Assembly (NCBI GenBank): GCA_002690995.1
Contig: NZGS01000154.1
Span: 2,511 to 61,255, forward strand
Direction: 5' to 3'
Origin: Rhodospirillaceae bacterium
Lineage (GTDB): Bacteria > Pseudomonadota > Alphaproteobacteria > Thalassobaculales > Thalassobaculaceae
DNA length: 58,745 nucleotides
This document shows, one piece after another, positions 9,213-18,542 of this stretch. Both the position numbers and the translations under genes were made by a program. The notes below the pieces were generated by a model that had not been told where the DNA came from, made no database searches, and worked only from the letters and a program-made list of their open reading frames with translations. Position 1 is the stretch's first letter, and each line of letters opens with the position of its first letter.

Positions 9213-9448
9213 TTAGACAATTTAAATAGAAAGTTAAGTTACCTAAGAGTCAAGTATTTGCAAGTTTCAATATATCTCGTGAATGCAACTAAGTTGCAAT
9301 TTTTTGATATAGCTTGATATATTAAACCGATTATTTCAATCAGCGTGCTGTGCACAATAGGTAAGTAGCCAAGGCAATATCAATCTAAGACCAAAATACA
9401 ATTGGCCAACCTGCAACTCTTTTTTAGCTAATCACTATTAGAAAAAAC

Positions 9449-11131
9449 ATGACGGAAACTCTAATATTAAGGCCAACAAAACCAAAAAACACCTCACTTG
9501 CAAGAATATTGAGAACTGAGCAGACATGGCCTAAAACGTCGGTATTGCTTAGTCTATTTGTGTTGTTGCCGGTGACTGGCCTCCTTTGGGCAGCTGTAGG
9601 CACGGATGAGAATATTTGGCAGCATTTGTTAGACTCTGTTCTGCCAAATTATATTGTTAATTCACTAATACTTATGACTGGCGTTTGCCTGGGAGTAACT
9701 CTTGTTGGTACATGTACAGCGTGGTTAATCGCAAACTGTCGCTTCCCGGGTCATAAAGTTTTTGGATGGATGCTAATTTTACCATTGGCCATGCCAGCGT
9801 ATGTAATGGCCTATGTGTATACAGACTTTTTAGAATATTCTGGGCCACTGCAAACTGCACTTAGACTGATATTTTCCTGGGAAAATAGCAACGAATATTG
9901 GTTTCCAGAAGTTCGAAGTCATGGAGGAGCAATAATTCTATTAAGCTTGGTTCTATATCCATATGTTTATGCATTGGCAAGAGCTGCCTTTTCCTCGCAG
10001 GCCCTTTCCCTGTTAGAGGCAGGACGCATGCTGGGGCACAGTCCAATGAAAGTGTTTTTTTCGGTATCACTCCCACTTGCTCGCCCCGCAATTGTTGTTG
10101 GAGTAACCCTTGCTTTAATGGAAACTCTTAGTGATTTTGGGACCGTTGATTATTTTGCCGTAAGAACTCTGACAACTGGAATTTTTGATGTTTGGTTTGG
10201 GATGGAAAATCAGAGTGGAGCTGCACAAATTGCTCTGGTACTTTTAACTTTTATCATTTTGCTGGTATGGCTTGAAAGAACATCTCGCAAAAAACAAAGA
10301 GTAAATGCTAATTCTCGAATAAATAGCACTTTAAGGCTTGAACTCAAAGGTTGGAGATCAGCACTAGCTATTATTTGCTGCGGGCTCCCCATACTTTTCG
10401 GCTTTTTACTCCCAGCGATTATACTAGCCATATACTCCTCATACAGTTTTAATTTATTCAAATATGCCGACTATTTGACATATACTGGGAACACATTGTT
10501 CCTTGCTACCGGCACCGCAGTATTATGCATGATGCTTGGAATTTTTATCGGTTACAGCCAAAGATTAAGTTCACATTGGAGCGTAAAACTAGCAACCCGA
10601 ATTTCTACAATTGGTTATGCCATACCAGGAGCAGCACTAGCTATTGGTTTAATCATTTCTTTTGGCGCGATGAACGAAGTTATAATCCCACTATCCGAAC
10701 ACTTTTCTTTATCTGCTCAATCTTTCTTCTTAAGCGGTGGGGTCGTTGCTCTTTTTTTTGCTTACACTATTCGTTTTCTGGCTATTAGCGTTGGATCCGT
10801 AGAAAGTGGCCTTGAAAAAATAACACCTAATATGGATATGGCCTCTAGAACCCTTGGAAGTGGTCCTTTTTCAACCCTATGTCGAATCCATATCCCTCTT
10901 TTAAGACCCGCGTTAATAGCGGGATCTATTCTAGTTTTCGTTGACACTATGAAGGAATTACCCGCAACCTTGATACTCCGTCCATTTAATTTTGAAACGT
11001 TAGCAACATTTGTATACCAGTACGCGTCCGACGAGCTTTTAGTGGAATGTGCTCCAGCTGCCTTAACGATAGTCCTAGCTGGCATACTGCCAGTGATTCT
11101 ATTAAATGCAGCCGTCGATAAAAAAACCTAA
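9449..11131 (+). CDS. Fe(III)-type ABC transporter permease (FbpB/SfuB-like)
   Basis: A 560-aa inner-membrane permease with two fused binding-protein-dependent transport domains, about twelve helices, as in FbpB/SfuB/AfuB iron transporters. Each half has its EAA loop for docking the ATPase: EAGRMLGHSPMKVF (about 188-201) and MASRTLGSGPFSTL (about 463-476), each followed by the P-L-x-RPA segment typical of the family. No ATPase or periplasmic binding protein gene is in the window, so its partners must be elsewhere. Placed between the two cobalamin gene pairs and divergent from the riboswitch-controlled cobW, it might handle another metal, but iron is the family default. Confidence 0.88.
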   Translation: MTETLILRPTKPKNTSLARILRTEQTWPKTSVLLSLFVLLPVTGLLWAAVGTDENIWQHLLDSVLPNYIVNSLILMTGVCLGVTLVGTCTAWLIANCRFPGHKVFGWMLILPLAMPAYVMAYVYTDFLEYSGPLQTALRLIFSWENSNEYWFPEVRSHGGAIILLSLVLYPYVYALARAAFSSQALSLLEAGRMLGHSPMKVFFSVSLPLARPAIVVGVTLALMETLSDFGTVDYFAVRTLTTGIFDVWFGMENQSGAAQIALVLLTFIILLVWLERTSRKKQRVNANSRINSTLRLELKGWRSALAIICCGLPILFGFLLPAIILAIYSSYSFNLFKYADYLTYTGNTLFLATGTAVLCMMLGIFIGYSQRLSSHWSVKLATRISTIGYAIPGAALAIGLIISFGAMNEVIIPLSEHFSLSAQSFFLSGGVVALFFAYTIRFLAISVGSVESGLEKITPNMDMASRTLGSGPFSTLCRIHIPLLRPALIAGSILVFVDTMKELPATLILRPFNFETLATFVYQYASDELLVECAPAALTIVLAGILPVILLNAAVDKKT

Positions 11132-11146
11132 TCCTCGATTTTAATA

Positions 11147-13042
11147 CTAGCGGCCGCCTTGTTGGGAAACCTTATTTCTGCTTCTCGATCCCGACCTCTT
11201 ATTACTTTCATCGTCTTCATCAAAGAGATCAGCAAGTTGATCCATCATTGTGCCGCCGAGCTGCTCCACATCAACGATAGTGACAGCCCTACGGTAGTAC
11301 CGTGTAACGTCATGGCCTATGCCGATCGCTACTAGTTCAACAGGAGATCGACTTTCTATATATTGGATTGTGTCTCTAAGATGTTTTTCTAAATAATTTC
11401 CTGGGTTGACCGATAAAGTAGAGTCATCAACAGGTGCACCATCCGAAATAACCATCAGTATACGTCTTTCTTCGGGGCGCGCTAAGAGCCTCTGATGTGC
11501 CCAAATTAATGCCTCGCCATCAATGTTCTCTTTAAGTATACCTTCCCTCAACATTAAACCAAGTGACTTTCTAGCATGTCTCCATGGAGAATCTGCCGAC
11601 TTGTAAACAATATGCCTCAAGTCGTTCAGCCGACCTGGATTTTGAGGTTTGCCATTTTGTATCCATTTCTCCCTGGCAGTCCCACCTTTCCATTGTTTAG
11701 TTGTGAAACCAAGTATCTCTACTTTCACCCCGCATCGTTCCAGGGTTCTAGCTAAAATATCTGCACTCATTGCGGCGATCGTAATTGGACGTCCTCGCAT
11801 CGACCCTGAATTATCTATTAATAAGGAAACAACCGTGTCCCTGAACTCCGTATCTTTTTCTATTTTATAAGAAAGGGGATATAAAGGTGCCGTTACCACT
11901 CTTGAAAGCCGACCAGCATCTAAAATTCCTTCTTCCAAGTCAAACAACCAGGAACGGTTCTGCTGCGCTAGTAATTTTCGCTGCAGCCTATTAGCTAATT
12001 TACCTATAAGGCCTTGCAAGTGGTTCAGCTGCTGATCCAACAACGCTCTTAGTCTAGTTAACTCTTCTGAGTCGCACAGTTCTGCTGCTGGGATAATTTC
12101 ATCATTATCTGTAGTATAAGCTTTGTAGATAGATGTATCGCTGTTTTCAGAATTATGGAACATTGGCGGATTACCAGGGTTCGCTGGTTCTTCGTCACCT
12201 CCACCGGGCTCCATATCCATATCTTCCCCATCGTCACCATCAGCAGACTCATCGCCAGCCTCCATCTCCGATGGTATCATCTCGGAGTCTTCTCCATCTT
12301 CACTAGCACCACTGGTACCAGTGTCGTTCATTTCATCAGACTCGCCTCCCTCACTTTCATCCTGGCTTTCACTTGAGTCTTCGTCTGGCAAACCCTCCTC
12401 GCCAATTTCGAGATCTAAGTCAGAAATTAGTTGGTGGGCGTGTTCCGCATAAGCGCGTTGATCACCAACAAAAGACTCCAACTCTTTAAGAGTCGATCCA
12501 ATTTTCGAGCTAACCCAGGGACGCCAAAGGTCAACGACCCGACGGGTTGATGGAGGTGGGGCCTGACCTGTTAAAACTTCCCGAGCTAATAAATGTATAA
12601 CATCTGTAAGAGCCGCATCATCTTTATTGCTTATTCGCTCAAACCCCCGCCGGCGATATCTATCATCTAATGCTTCTTCTAGGTTTTGAGCCACACCAGC
12701 CATACGCCTGGCTCCAATCGCTTCAACTCGAGCTTGCTCTACAGCATCAAAGATTTCCCGTGCTGCTTGATTGGATGGCATCCTAGAGGCATGAATTGTG
12801 GAGTCATGGTAACGCTTTTTTAGGGATATGCTATCAGCTTCGCCTCTAACTTTAGCTATCTCCTTTGGATCGAGGTCCCTTGGAGGCAGTGGTAACCGGA
12901 CCCGTTCACCGGCTACGCTGGGCGTTTCCGCACCATAGCTTACCTCAACCTCTCGTTCTCCCGACATCGCTCGAACACATGCTGCGGTTGATCGTTTGAA
13001 GACCTCTACAGGATGATCATCATCATTTGGTGAACCTACCAT
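11147..13042 (-). CDS. cobT: Cobaltochelatase subunit CobT
   Basis: A 631-aa subunit that forms the ATPase chaperone ring with CobS and activates CobN. The C-terminal von Willebrand-A domain has the MIDAS signature [13 protein letters not shown] (around 405-418) and later [10 protein letters not shown]. The middle (about 215-300) is a long, very acidic low-complexity stretch of Asp, Glu, Ser and Gly, normal for CobT. I start at the ATG at 13042, with GGAG 7 bases upstream, rather than the adjoining TTG. It begins 18 bases after cobS ends, so the two form an operon. Its stop lies 15 bases from the convergent permease gene. Confidence 0.97.
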   Translation of the reverse strand: MVGSPNDDDHPVEVFKRSTAACVRAMSGEREVEVSYGAETPSVAGERVRLPLPPRDLDPKEIAKVRGEADSISLKKRYHDSTIHASRMPSNQAAREIFDAVEQARVEAIGARRMAGVAQNLEEALDDRYRRRGFERISNKDDAALTDVIHLLAREVLTGQAPPPSTRRVVDLWRPWVSSKIGSTLKELESFVGDQRAYAEHAHQLISDLDLEIGEEGLPDEDSSESQDESEGGESDEMNDTGTSGASEDGEDSEMIPSEMEAGDESADGDDGEDMDMEPGGGDEEPANPGNPPMFHNSENSDTSIYKAYTTDNDEIIPAAELCDSEELTRLRALLDQQLNHLQGLIGKLANRLQRKLLAQQNRSWLFDLEEGILDAGRLSRVVTAPLYPLSYKIEKDTEFRDTVVSLLIDNSGSMRGRPITIAAMSADILARTLERCGVKVEILGFTTKQWKGGTAREKWIQNGKPQNPGRLNDLRHIVYKSADSPWRHARKSLGLMLREGILKENIDGEALIWAHQRLLARPEERRILMVISDGAPVDDSTLSVNPGNYLEKHLRDTIQYIESRSPVELVAIGIGHDVTRYYRRAVTIVDVEQLGGTMMDQLADLFDEDDESNKRSGSRSRNKVSQQGGR

Positions 13043-13060
13043 CAAAAACTCCAGCCTTTT

Positions 13061-14071
13061 TTATGTCGCTGTGACCTCAGACAGACTACTATCTGGCAGT
13101 TCTTCACCAAAGCATCTTTGATAATATTCACTTACCGTCGGACGTTCTACCTCATCGCATTTGTTGAGAAAACTCAGCCTAAAGGCAAAGGCTATATCAC
13201 CATTAAATATGCGTGCGTTTTCAGCCCAAGTAATTACTGTTCTAGGAGACATCACCGTCGATATATCACCTGCCATAAATCCCTGCCTTGTTAGGTCCGC
13301 CAGAGCCACCATCGAGTCTATCTGACTTTTACCATCGGTCGAGTCGTAGTCAGGTGATTTCGAGAGAATTATTCCACATTCTGCTTCATGACTTAAATAG
13401 TTCAGCGTTGTCACAATATTCCATCTATCCATTTGGCCTTGGTTGATCTGCTGCGTTCCGTGATAAAGACCCGTTGTATCGCCAAGTCCAACTGTATTAG
13501 CGGTTGCGAATAGTCTAAAATTTGGGTTAGGGGTAATTACTTTGTTTGTATCGAGCAGTGTCATTCGTCCATCCTGTTCAAGCACCCGCTGAATAACAAA
13601 CATTACGTCCGCGCGACCTGCATCATATTCGTCAAAGACTAAGGCCGTTGGATTCTGCAGTGACCAGGGAAGTATACCTTCCCTAAACTCGGTAACTTGT
13701 TTGCTGTCCCTCAGAACGATCGCGTCTTTACCTATTAAATCGATCCGACTTATGTGGCTGTCCAAATTAACTCTAATACAGGGCCAGTTCAATTTAGCGG
13801 CTACTTGCTCGATATGTGTCGATTTCCCCGTCCCATGATAACCCTGTATCATTACCCTTCTATTATGCGAAAAGCCCGCTAATATCGCCAAAGTTGTATC
13901 TCTATCAAAGAGATAGGTTTCGTCGACTGCCGGAACGTATTCACTGGCCTCACTAAAAGCGGGAACTTTGAGATCAATGTCTATCCCAAATGTCTCGCGA
14001 ACAGAAAGTTCTATATCTGGTGCCTCAATATGATGGGCTTTTTTTCGTTCGTTGTTATCTTTTTCCGACAT
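13061..14071 (-). CDS. cobS: Cobaltochelatase subunit CobS (AAA+ ATPase)
   Basis: A 336-aa AAA+ ATPase of the cobalt chelatase. Walker A is GYHGTGKST (about 77-85) and Walker B is [10 protein letters not shown] (about 143-152); sensor-1 is in LFATANTVG. The length and the N-terminal [16 protein letters not shown] block are characteristic of CobS and separate it from other MoxR-like ATPases. It works as a ring with CobT, hydrolysing ATP to drive cobalt insertion by CobN. It sits between the J-domain gene (58 bases upstream) and cobT. No riboswitch is visible before this gene pair, unlike cobW-cobN. Confidence 0.97.
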   Translation of the reverse strand: MSEKDNNERKKAHHIEAPDIELSVRETFGIDIDLKVPAFSEASEYVPAVDETYLFDRDTTLAILAGFSHNRRVMIQGYHGTGKSTHIEQVAAKLNWPCIRVNLDSHISRIDLIGKDAIVLRDSKQVTEFREGILPWSLQNPTALVFDEYDAGRADVMFVIQRVLEQDGRMTLLDTNKVITPNPNFRLFATANTVGLGDTTGLYHGTQQINQGQMDRWNIVTTLNYLSHEAECGIILSKSPDYDSTDGKSQIDSMVALADLTRQGFMAGDISTVMSPRTVITWAENARIFNGDIAFAFRLSFLNKCDEVERPTVSEYYQRCFGEELPDSSLSEVTAT

Positions 14072-14129
14072 TTATTTAATCCGAATTAGTTATGTTAATG
14101 TGTGAATTTTTCTGTGCCAAATAGCAAAA

Positions 14130-14744
14130 CTAGAGATTTTTCAAATATTGTTTTAGTGTCGTATACGCCTGGTTAATTATTTTCAACCTTTCTTCTGATT
14201 CTTTGTCACCCCCATTCCTGTCTGGGTGGTTGAGTTTAACTAGATCTTTGTATTTTGATTTCAGTTCCTCTAATTCTATTGGAAGCTCCAGTTCCATTAC
14301 CGATAACGCGTTCAACTGTTGAGAGTCTAACTTGGCATAAATAGAATAAGACTCTCTACTCTCATCGCTTCTTTTATATTTTATGTCGTTATCTTCGAAT
14401 AAGCCAAATATATCTCTGATTTCATTATTCAACAAAGACGAAAATCCAGCTTGCCTTGCACCAAAAGGCCAGCTTGGGCGCTCCCAGGTAGTTGAGCGGC
14501 GTATCATCTGCTCCAATTCTTCTTCATTAAGTCCCTCATTGAAGTTCCATGATCGGTTATAATCTCGAACGTGCTCTAAACAAAAGTAATAATAATCTCT
14601 CAATTGTTTCGGGCCTTTTGGTGCCTTGTACAAACCGTCCCGGCAACAGTTAGGAAAATCACATTCATTTTCCCTGCTTTGTTTATCTGGCGTGTCTACT
14701 CGCAATGCTTCTTCATTACGCCGTGTTTTGTTAGAATTAATCAC
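14130..14744 (-). CDS. J-domain protein with N-terminal Cys-rich segment
   Basis: A 204-aa protein ending in a J domain (from about 150), with the essential HPD tripeptide in LVKLNHPDRNGGDKE, which stimulates DnaK. Helix I is short and the domain lies at the very C-terminus. The N-terminal part contains CDFPNCCRDGLYKAPKGPKQ followed by YYFCLEHVRDYN; the Cys/His pattern suggests a small metal site, and this arrangement is shared by a group of alphaproteobacterial J-proteins placed beside cobS. Its client is unknown; helping assembly of the CobST ring is a guess from context. The start is a GTG with a weak ribosome binding site, and no later start is possible without losing the Cys-rich segment. 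Confidence 0.85.
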   Translation of the reverse strand: MINSNKTRRNEEALRVDTPDKQSRENECDFPNCCRDGLYKAPKGPKQLRDYYYFCLEHVRDYNRSWNFNEGLNEEELEQMIRRSTTWERPSWPFGARQAGFSSLLNNEIRDIFGLFEDNDIKYKRSDESRESYSIYAKLDSQQLNALSVMELELPIELEELKSKYKDLVKLNHPDRNGGDKESEERLKIINQAYTTLKQYLKNL

Positions 14745-14798
14745 GTTATTCTGTCTTTATGATTGATTACGCGTGTTGTATGAGTAATTGGGAGTGCG

Positions 14799-14826
14799 TT
14801 GGATCATATTTTACCCTATTTATAAT
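14799..14826 (+). promoter_or_regulatory. Candidate sigma-70 promoter of bolA
   Basis: TTGGAT (14799-14804) and TATAAT (14821-14826) are separated by 16 bases, and the -10 box is a perfect consensus. The first coding base of bolA is 32 bases beyond the -10 box, with AGGA between them. No competing gene covers this gap. Confidence 0.5.
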
Positions 14827-14857
14827 ATAGGCAATAATCTGCGATAGGAAAACCTTA

Positions 14858-15112
14858 ATGAAAGTAGCTAAAAAGATTGAAGATAAGATCCTGCAAGAAT
14901 TAACCCCAACGCGATTTGAGCTTATTGACGAATCACATCTACATTCAGGACATGTAGGTGCTAGGCCGGAAGGAGAGACGCATTTCCGCTTATGTGTTTC
15001 TTCTCCAAAACTTTCAGGGAAAAGTCGAGTAGAAAAACAACGCGTAATCTATAGAATTCTGAAAGAAGAGTTGGAAGGCCCTGTACATGCGTTAAGTATC
15101 GAAGTTGACTAA
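14858..15112 (+). CDS. bolA: BolA family protein
   Basis: An 84-aa protein of the BolA/IbaG family. With monothiol glutaredoxins BolA proteins bind a [2Fe-2S] cluster and take part in iron-sulfur and iron regulation. The conserved block DESHLHSGHVG (about 27-37) includes the His used for cluster binding, and QRVIYRILKEEL matches the invariant helix of the family. Start ATG with AGGA upstream, preceded by a good promoter match. It sits divergently from the J-domain gene and ends 5 bases from the convergent CorC-like gene, an arrangement common in alphaproteobacteria. Confidence 0.95.
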   Translation: MKVAKKIEDKILQELTPTRFELIDESHLHSGHVGARPEGETHFRLCVSSPKLSGKSRVEKQRVIYRILKEELEGPVHALSIEVD

Positions 15113-15117
15113 CTAAT

Positions 15118-16455
15118 TCAGGGTTTAGCTTGATCTGTTGTCACCTCGTCGTACGAACCAGCATTCTGTTTTGGCCGAGGCCAGACTCGCAATTGCGTTA
15201 TCTGGTTCCTATGTTTGCGCAAAATCCTAAATCGAAAACTGTAAAATATAAACTCTTGGCCTACATCCGGTATTATCCGCGCTTCGTGTAGTATTAGACC
15301 CGCGATTGTAGATGCCTCTTCATCTGGTAAATTCCATTCATAATCTCTGTTCAAATCACGTAAGGTAACTGACCCATTTATTAAGAAGGAACCGTCTGGC
15401 TGGGGACGAACACCAGAAACCGAAACATCGTTTTCGTCATCTATATTACCGACTATCTCTTCCAAAATATCTTCCAAGGTGACGACGCCTTGCAAGGTTC
15501 CATATTCGTCAACCACGACAGCAAAATGTTCCTTCCTTGCACGAAATGCCTGCAATTGGTCCAAAAGATTGGACGACTCGGGTATGAACCAAGGTTCATT
15601 AGCTACTTCAACAATATCCAGATCGGCCATATTTTCGCCGGGGAAACCTCGTATAGCACGCAAAAGAGCTTTTCCGTGGAGAATTCCGATGATTTCATCC
15701 GGATCCCCCCTGTAGAGTGGTAATCTTGTAAACGGACTCTCCAATAGCTCGTCAAGTATTTCTTCCAGAGGGAGATCTGCATTAATCATGGAAACACTAC
15801 TTCGATGCGTCATGATTTCCTCAACAGTTACCTCTCCAAGATCTAAAATGCTCCTGAGCATAGCCCTTTCTTCACTCACATCTGGTCCAGGTCCTGTATG
15901 CAATTCTATCAGCCCACGCAACTCTTCTTCACGCTCCTGTTGTTCCAATGAAGAAAGGCCTTTGATGCCAAACATCCTTAATAGAAAATTTACTACAAAC
16001 CTTGTTGCTATACTCAGAGGCTGGAACAACCAAACAAAAACTCTAATAGCAGGCCCCACGGCAAGTGCAGATCTATCTGCATTATTTATTGCAAACGTTT
16101 TCGGTAAAACCTCAGCGAAAATGACAACTAATATTGTCATACCTACCATCGCATAAGCTACACCTGCATCATCGAACAAACTAATTAAGACACTTGTTGC
16201 GAGAGCAGATGCCGCTATGTTGGTTATATTATTTCCAATTAAAATTGTTCCAATCAGCGTATCGTTTCTCCGGCGAAGTCTTAAAACTGTACTTGCCCTG
16301 CGATTTCCACGAAGTGACAACTGATGCAGTCTTGCCTGCGAAGCAGCTGTTAACGCTGTTTCGGACCCAGAGAAAAAGGCAGATAGAAAGAGCAGAACTA
16401 TTATGGCGGTAATATTGACTATTAGTGATTGCGCAATATGGAAAATTTCAAACAT
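15118..16455 (-). CDS. CNNM/CorC-HlyC family membrane protein (DUF21-CBS)
   Basis: A 445-aa protein with the N-terminal DUF21 membrane domain (SAFFSGSETALTAAS near residue 25, three to four helices), a pair of CBS domains (about 200-330) and the C-terminal CorC/HlyC domain. Such proteins are linked to Mg2+ or Co2+ efflux and homeostasis; the old annotation as haemolysin is unreliable. The start at ATG 16455 has AGAAGG upstream; a GTG at 16482 in the same frame is possible but without a ribosome binding site. It lies 44 bases downstream of aroB and probably shares its transcript. Confidence 0.93.
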   Translation of the reverse strand: MFEIFHIAQSLIVNITAIIVLLFLSAFFSGSETALTAASQARLHQLSLRGNRRASTVLRLRRRNDTLIGTILIGNNITNIAASALATSVLISLFDDAGVAYAMVGMTILVVIFAEVLPKTFAINNADRSALAVGPAIRVFVWLFQPLSIATRFVVNFLLRMFGIKGLSSLEQQEREEELRGLIELHTGPGPDVSEERAMLRSILDLGEVTVEEIMTHRSSVSMINADLPLEEILDELLESPFTRLPLYRGDPDEIIGILHGKALLRAIRGFPGENMADLDIVEVANEPWFIPESSNLLDQLQAFRARKEHFAVVVDEYGTLQGVVTLEDILEEIVGNIDDENDVSVSGVRPQPDGSFLINGSVTLRDLNRDYEWNLPDEEASTIAGLILHEARIIPDVGQEFIFYSFRFRILRKHRNQITQLRVWPRPKQNAGSYDEVTTDQAKP

Positions 16456-16499
16456 ATTTGATAACGACCTTCTAAAATTCACTTTAGAACTTTGTTTTG

Positions 16500-17624
16500 T
16501 TAAAGATCTCCTGACAGCGACTTTTCGATTACACTATAGACTTGTTTTTTTTCTACATCCGCGGTTAGGTAAGCTTCGCCGATACCCTTTATGAGTACAA
16601 ATCTCAGCTGGCCATTTGACACTTTTTTGTCATGTTGCATATGTTGAATTAGCCTATCAGCATGCCATGAAGTGGACCCCTCAATAGTATTTATGTTTGT
16701 AGGTAGGCCGATACTTCTTATATAGTCCACGGCTCGCCCCGCATCTTGTCCTGACAAGTGGCCCAAATTTTTTGATAATTCTATAGCCATAACCATGCCA
16801 ATTGAAACTGCCTCACCATGAAGCAAATTTCCATCATATCCAGCTTCCGCCTCGAGAGCATGACCAAAGGTGTGACCAAAATTCAAAATAGCGCGCAGAT
16901 TTTGCTCCTTTTCATCTGCTTCAACTATTTCTGCCTTTATCCGACAACTGGTGAAAATAGCATATTGTTGTGCCAGCTTGTCTCCGTCTAAAACCTTTTT
17001 CCCATTCAACTCCAACCATTCAAAAAATGAGCAATCCTTTATGAGCCCATATTTCACCACCTCAGCATAACCAGCAAAAAGCTGACGCCGCGGTAAAGTT
17101 TGGAGCACCTGAGTATCAATTGCAACCAAGATTGGTTGATAAAAACTTCCAACAAGGTTTTTTCCCTGCCGAACATTGATTCCTGTTTTTCCACCAACCG
17201 AACTATCCACCTGAGAAAGTAGCGTTGTCGGCACTTGAACAACCTTTACGCCTCTCAAAGTCACGGCCCCCGCAAAACCAGCTAAATCGCCTATGACTCC
17301 ACCTCCCAAAGCTATCAATAAAGAGTCCCTGCCAACTTTGGATTCAAGCAGCTGATCAATTATTTTTTCTAAATTGATAAAACTTTTTGTACTCTCTCCC
17401 ACTGGAACTTCTAATACTTTTGGGGATATACCTTGCGCTGAAAAGGACTCTATCGTTTGTTTTAACCAGTGAACTGAGATGTTGTTATCTGTAACGATGA
17501 ATGTTTTTGGTTTACCAAATTTCTGAGATACAAGAGCGCCCAAGCTCGAAAGCAAACCGTGCTCAATAATAATATCATAAGAATTTTCTTTAAGATTAAT
17601 TCTTAATTTATTGTGTTCGTTCAC
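16500..17624 (-). CDS. aroB: 3-dehydroquinate synthase
   Basis: The 374-aa second enzyme of the shikimate pathway, converting DAHP to 3-dehydroquinate with NAD+ and a divalent metal. Seen are GGGVIGDLAGF (nucleotide binding), QVDSSVGGKTGIN, EVVKYG, and the metal-binding Glu and two His in the EVVKYG, NFGHTFGHALE and LLHGEAVSIGM blocks. The start is the GTG at 17624, which overlaps the aroK stop as GTGA and has GGTGGAG before it; the further-upstream ATG at 17666 would overlap aroK by 46 bases. Translational coupling with aroK is likely. Confidence 0.97.
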   Translation of the reverse strand: MNEHNKLRINLKENSYDIIIEHGLLSSLGALVSQKFGKPKTFIVTDNNISVHWLKQTIESFSAQGISPKVLEVPVGESTKSFINLEKIIDQLLESKVGRDSLLIALGGGVIGDLAGFAGAVTLRGVKVVQVPTTLLSQVDSSVGGKTGINVRQGKNLVGSFYQPILVAIDTQVLQTLPRRQLFAGYAEVVKYGLIKDCSFFEWLELNGKKVLDGDKLAQQYAIFTSCRIKAEIVEADEKEQNLRAILNFGHTFGHALEAEAGYDGNLLHGEAVSIGMVMAIELSKNLGHLSGQDAGRAVDYIRSIGLPTNINTIEGSTSWHADRLIQHMQHDKKVSNGQLRFVLIKGIGEAYLTADVEKKQVYSVIEKSLSGDL

Positions 17625-18196
17625 GACTCCACCGACTGTTCCGAGTAACAATAATCGTCCAAACATTCAACCACTTTTGAAACTGTAATGTCGACCCCAT
17701 CATTTTTCGCATCTACTATAAAATCCGCATCATTATATATAGGATAGCGCTTTTTTATGAGTGCTTTTAAAGTTTGTAGCGGGTCAGCTGTTTGCAAAAG
17801 TGGTCTATCAGACCTCTTTTCTAACCGCTTTGCTAAAACTTCGAAACTTACACGCAACCATACTGATGTAGCTATTTTTTTTATTAACAACCTAGTTGCT
17901 TCGGACATAAAAGCCCCCCCTCCCGTAGCTAGAACACAAGGCTCCCCCGCTAAAATTCTTGAGATAACCCGTTCTTCACCTTTTCTGAACTCTATCTCAC
18001 CATATTTCTCAAAGAAATCTGTGATTGTACATCCTGCAGCACGTTCTATTTCCTGGTCGGCGTCGATGAACTGCATTCCAAGTCGATCTGCCAAAATTTT
18101 TCCTACGGTGCTTTTACCCGCTCCCATTATACCTACCAAAACGATCGTCTTTTTTGGCGCATGATCACGTTTGTTACTAATTTTCTCTGTTTTCAT
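17621..18196 (-). CDS. aroK: Shikimate kinase
   Basis: A 191-aa kinase phosphorylating shikimate at O3 with ATP. Walker A is GIMGAGKST (about 23-31), followed by IDADQEIE (substrate-binding Asp), FRKGEERV (Arg) and the GGGAFM loop. Length and motif order are normal. It forms a two-gene unit with aroB through a 4-base stop/start overlap. The gene is divergent from a small membrane protein gene at 18405; the 208 bases between (18197-18404) must hold both promoters, but no clear box pair stands out. Confidence 0.96.
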   Translation of the reverse strand: MKTEKISNKRDHAPKKTIVLVGIMGAGKSTVGKILADRLGMQFIDADQEIERAAGCTITDFFEKYGEIEFRKGEERVISRILAGEPCVLATGGGAFMSEATRLLIKKIATSVWLRVSFEVLAKRLEKRSDRPLLQTADPLQTLKALIKKRYPIYNDADFIVDAKNDGVDITVSKVVECLDDYCYSEQSVES

Positions 18197-18404
18197 TCAA
18201 ACCACTTTTTCATTTTTAGTAGATTCCGATCAAACTAATTTTCAGACTTTCGCCATACAATGGTCATAATTCCCAGCTCAACTCTATTTTATCAATGTTT
18301 TTAAGTTGGCAACAAGTTATAGATAAAGAATGAAACATATTACTCTTAGTGCTATAGATGAAAGCAGATAGGACCCTACTGCTGTACAATCCTGGATATT
18401 TATC

Positions 18405-18542
18405 ATGAAAGTAGCTCTGATTACCTTCGTTCTAGTAATTATAGCGATTGGCACCGCCATTACTATGCTCTCAACATGGGACATACCAGCACCGTCAAGT
18501 TTTGTAGAAAGAGACATATCAAATGAAAAGCCTCTTCGCTAA
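18405..18542 (+). CDS. Small single-helix membrane protein (45 aa)
   Basis: A short gene encoding 45 residues: an N-terminal hydrophobic helix (VALITFVLVIIAIGTAITML) followed by a polar tail containing WDIPAPSSFVE and a basic end. The last 20 bases overlap the start of the 602-aa gene in another frame, so the two are probably translationally coupled. The helix-then-W-D-I-P-A-P pattern looks like a conserved family rather than chance, and small proteins of this build occur at the same place between aroK and xerD in related genomes, as far as I recall. Function unknown; inner-membrane location is inferred. Confidence 0.7.
   Translation: MKVALITFVLVIIAIGTAITMLSTWDIPAPSSFVERDISNEKPLR

Noticed and set aside
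12150-12410. Low-complexity acidic repeat in cobT as a sign of frameshift or repeat expansion
   Set aside because: An acidic linker in this place is normal for CobT; the frame is continuous.
18317-18517. 66-codon open frame on the minus strand upstream of aroK
   Set aside because: It is opposite to the 45-aa membrane protein and lacks protein-like pattern; the plus-strand frame has the helix and placement of a real gene.
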